From: Embleya sp040605455
GTDB lineage: Bacteria > Actinomycetota > Actinomycetes > Streptomycetales > Streptomycetaceae
Assembly (NCBI RefSeq): GCF_040605455.1
Contig: NZ_JBEXCV010000254.1
Location: 1 to 7,797, forward strand
Direction: 5' to 3'
DNA: 7,797 nt
Shown: positions 7,189-7,797 of the stretch, piece by piece
How the letters are laid out: the number at the start of each line of letters is the position of its first letter
Position numbering within the stretch: position 1 is the first letter of the stretch
Position numbers and translations under genes: made by a program
The notes under the pieces: generated by a model
Seen by the model: only the letters and a program-made list of their open reading frames with translations
Told to the model about the DNA's origin: nothing
Databases searched by the model: none

Positions 7189-7203
7189 TTCAATGGAAGT
7201 CAA
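7175..7203 (-). promoter_or_regulatory. Promoter of the small minus-strand gene
   Basis: Read on the minus strand, TTGACT (7203-7198) is followed after exactly 17 nt by TAGGCT (7180-7175). Both are near-perfect matches to the actinobacterial housekeeping (HrdB-type) consensus. Transcription would begin near 7168, giving a leader of about 69 nt before ATG 7099. The -35 lies inside the first codons of the divergent CGNR gene and the -10 overlaps its ribosome-site region, so the two genes probably affect each other. Confidence 0.65.
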
Positions 7204-7744
7204 CGGTTACCGCAGTGACGGCGTCGGCGCTGCCGTCGCGATGGTCAACGCGTGGACGGGCATCGACGGCTCGCCTCCGGACACCGAGTCCGCGCGAGAT
7301 GTGCTGAGACCGTTCTCGTTCCTGGTCGAGGACCTGGGTGAGGAGGCGCTCGAACCTCTGCTGGAGTGGGCGGGTGAACTGCGCGCGTTCTTCGCGATCA
7401 CCGACCTGGAGGGGGCCGTCGAGCATGTGAACGGCCTGCTCGCGCGGGTCGAGGTCCGGCCGCGGCTGGTGGATCACGGCTATGGGCTGCACCTGCACCA
7501 CGCGCCGTCGGGGGTGCCGTTCGTGCAGCGCATCCGGATCAACACCGCGATGGGGCTGGCCAACCTGGTGGCCGACTACGGTCTGGGCCGGTCCGGCGTG
7601 TGCGCGGCGGCCGGCTGCGAGCGGGTGTTCGCGGACACCTCCCGCAACGGCCGCAAACGCTACTGCTCGGATGCGTGCGCCAACCGCGCGAACGTGGCCG
7701 CGCACCGGGCGCGCCGCAGGGCGGCCGCGCCGGCCGGGGGCTGA
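7193..7744 (+). CDS. ABATE/CGNR zinc-finger family regulator
   Basis: A 183-aa protein of the CGNR family: an N-terminal ABATE domain (about 1-130), thought to act in stress-linked transcription regulation, followed by a C-terminal zinc finger thought to bind nucleic acid. Zinc ligands are C137, C142, C158 and C162 (C-x4-C-x15-C-x3-C). Next is the signature helix, where the family CGNR reads CANR (162-165), then ANVAAHRARRR. The finger region YCSDACANRANVAAHR (157-172) is otherwise typical. ATG 7193 is chosen because homologues begin MEL/MEV near this point and AAGGG (7184-7188) precedes it. Longer in-frame starts upstream as far as 7034 run across the promoter and the opposite-strand gene. 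Intact, with a short Ala/Gly-rich tail. Divergent from the small zinc protein gene. Confidence 0.92.
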   Translation: MEVNGYRSDGVGAAVAMVNAWTGIDGSPPDTESARDVLRPFSFLVEDLGEEALEPLLEWAGELRAFFAITDLEGAVEHVNGLLARVEVRPRLVDHGYGLHLHHAPSGVPFVQRIRINTAMGLANLVADYGLGRSGVCAAAGCERVFADTSRNGRKRYCSDACANRANVAAHRARRRAAAPAGG

Positions 7745-7769
7745 CTCGACCCGGGTGGCCGGGCTGTGG

Positions 7770-7790
7770 GCGGGTTTTCGGGAGGCCCGC
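7770..7790 (+). terminator. Possible terminator hairpin after the CGNR gene
   Basis: GCGGG (7770-7774) and CCCGC (7786-7790) flank an 11-nt loop that starts with TTTT, 26 nt after the stop codon. The stem is short, and the neighbouring GGCCGGGC and GCGGCCC stretches can pair in other ways. The window ends before the structure can be judged fully. Confidence 0.25.
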
Positions 7791-7797
7791 GCGGCCC

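Noticed and set aside
7034..7192. Longer N-terminus for the CGNR protein
   Set aside because: The additional 53 residues resemble no family member, cross the divergent promoter and overlap the minus-strand gene. The ribosome site and homology support ATG 7193.

Overview
The window is strongly GC-rich, with G or C at nearly every third codon position, GTG/TTG starts, and GC-rich hairpin terminators lacking a U tract. Together with a UvrB of streptomycete type and a TerD/TerC/CGNR gene set, this points to a high-GC actinobacterium of the Streptomyces group (Streptomycetaceae or a close relative). The genus cannot be fixed from this sequence. Bases 1-13 match the end of an Illumina sequencing adapter exactly, so the window probably starts at an untrimmed contig end.

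Layout, left to right: uvrB (59-2140, +), excinuclease subunit B; a 213-nt spacer with promoter-like and inverted-repeat elements; a canonical TerD-family protein (2354-2926, +); a strong 13-bp terminator-like hairpin; a 584-aa protein (3034-4788, +) joining a TerD domain to a helical region and an FtsK/HerA-like domain whose P-loop appears lost; a 285-nt spacer with decayed in-phase repeats and then a hairpin/promoter region; a DEDDh (DnaQ-like) 3'-5' exonuclease (5074-5730, +); an AT-richer leader and hairpin; a TerC-family membrane protein (5907-6896, +); a small CxxC/CxC putative zinc protein on the minus strand (6893-7099), convergent with terC through overlapping stop codons; and an ABATE/CGNR-type zinc-finger regulator (7193-7744, +), divergent from the small gene across a compact regulatory region.

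Functionally the window mixes DNA repair and processing (UvrB, exonuclease) with the Ter stress-response toolkit (two TerD-domain proteins, one TerC membrane protein) and a CGNR regulator. Published comparative genomics has proposed that Ter proteins form metal-sensing, membrane-associated complexes linked to DNA processing. This neighbourhood fits that idea, and the TerD-FtsK-like fusion is its most unusual part. The genes are not one tight operon: each has its own spacer with promoter-like or terminator-like signals. No rRNA, tRNA, CRISPR array, insertion sequence or phage gene was seen.
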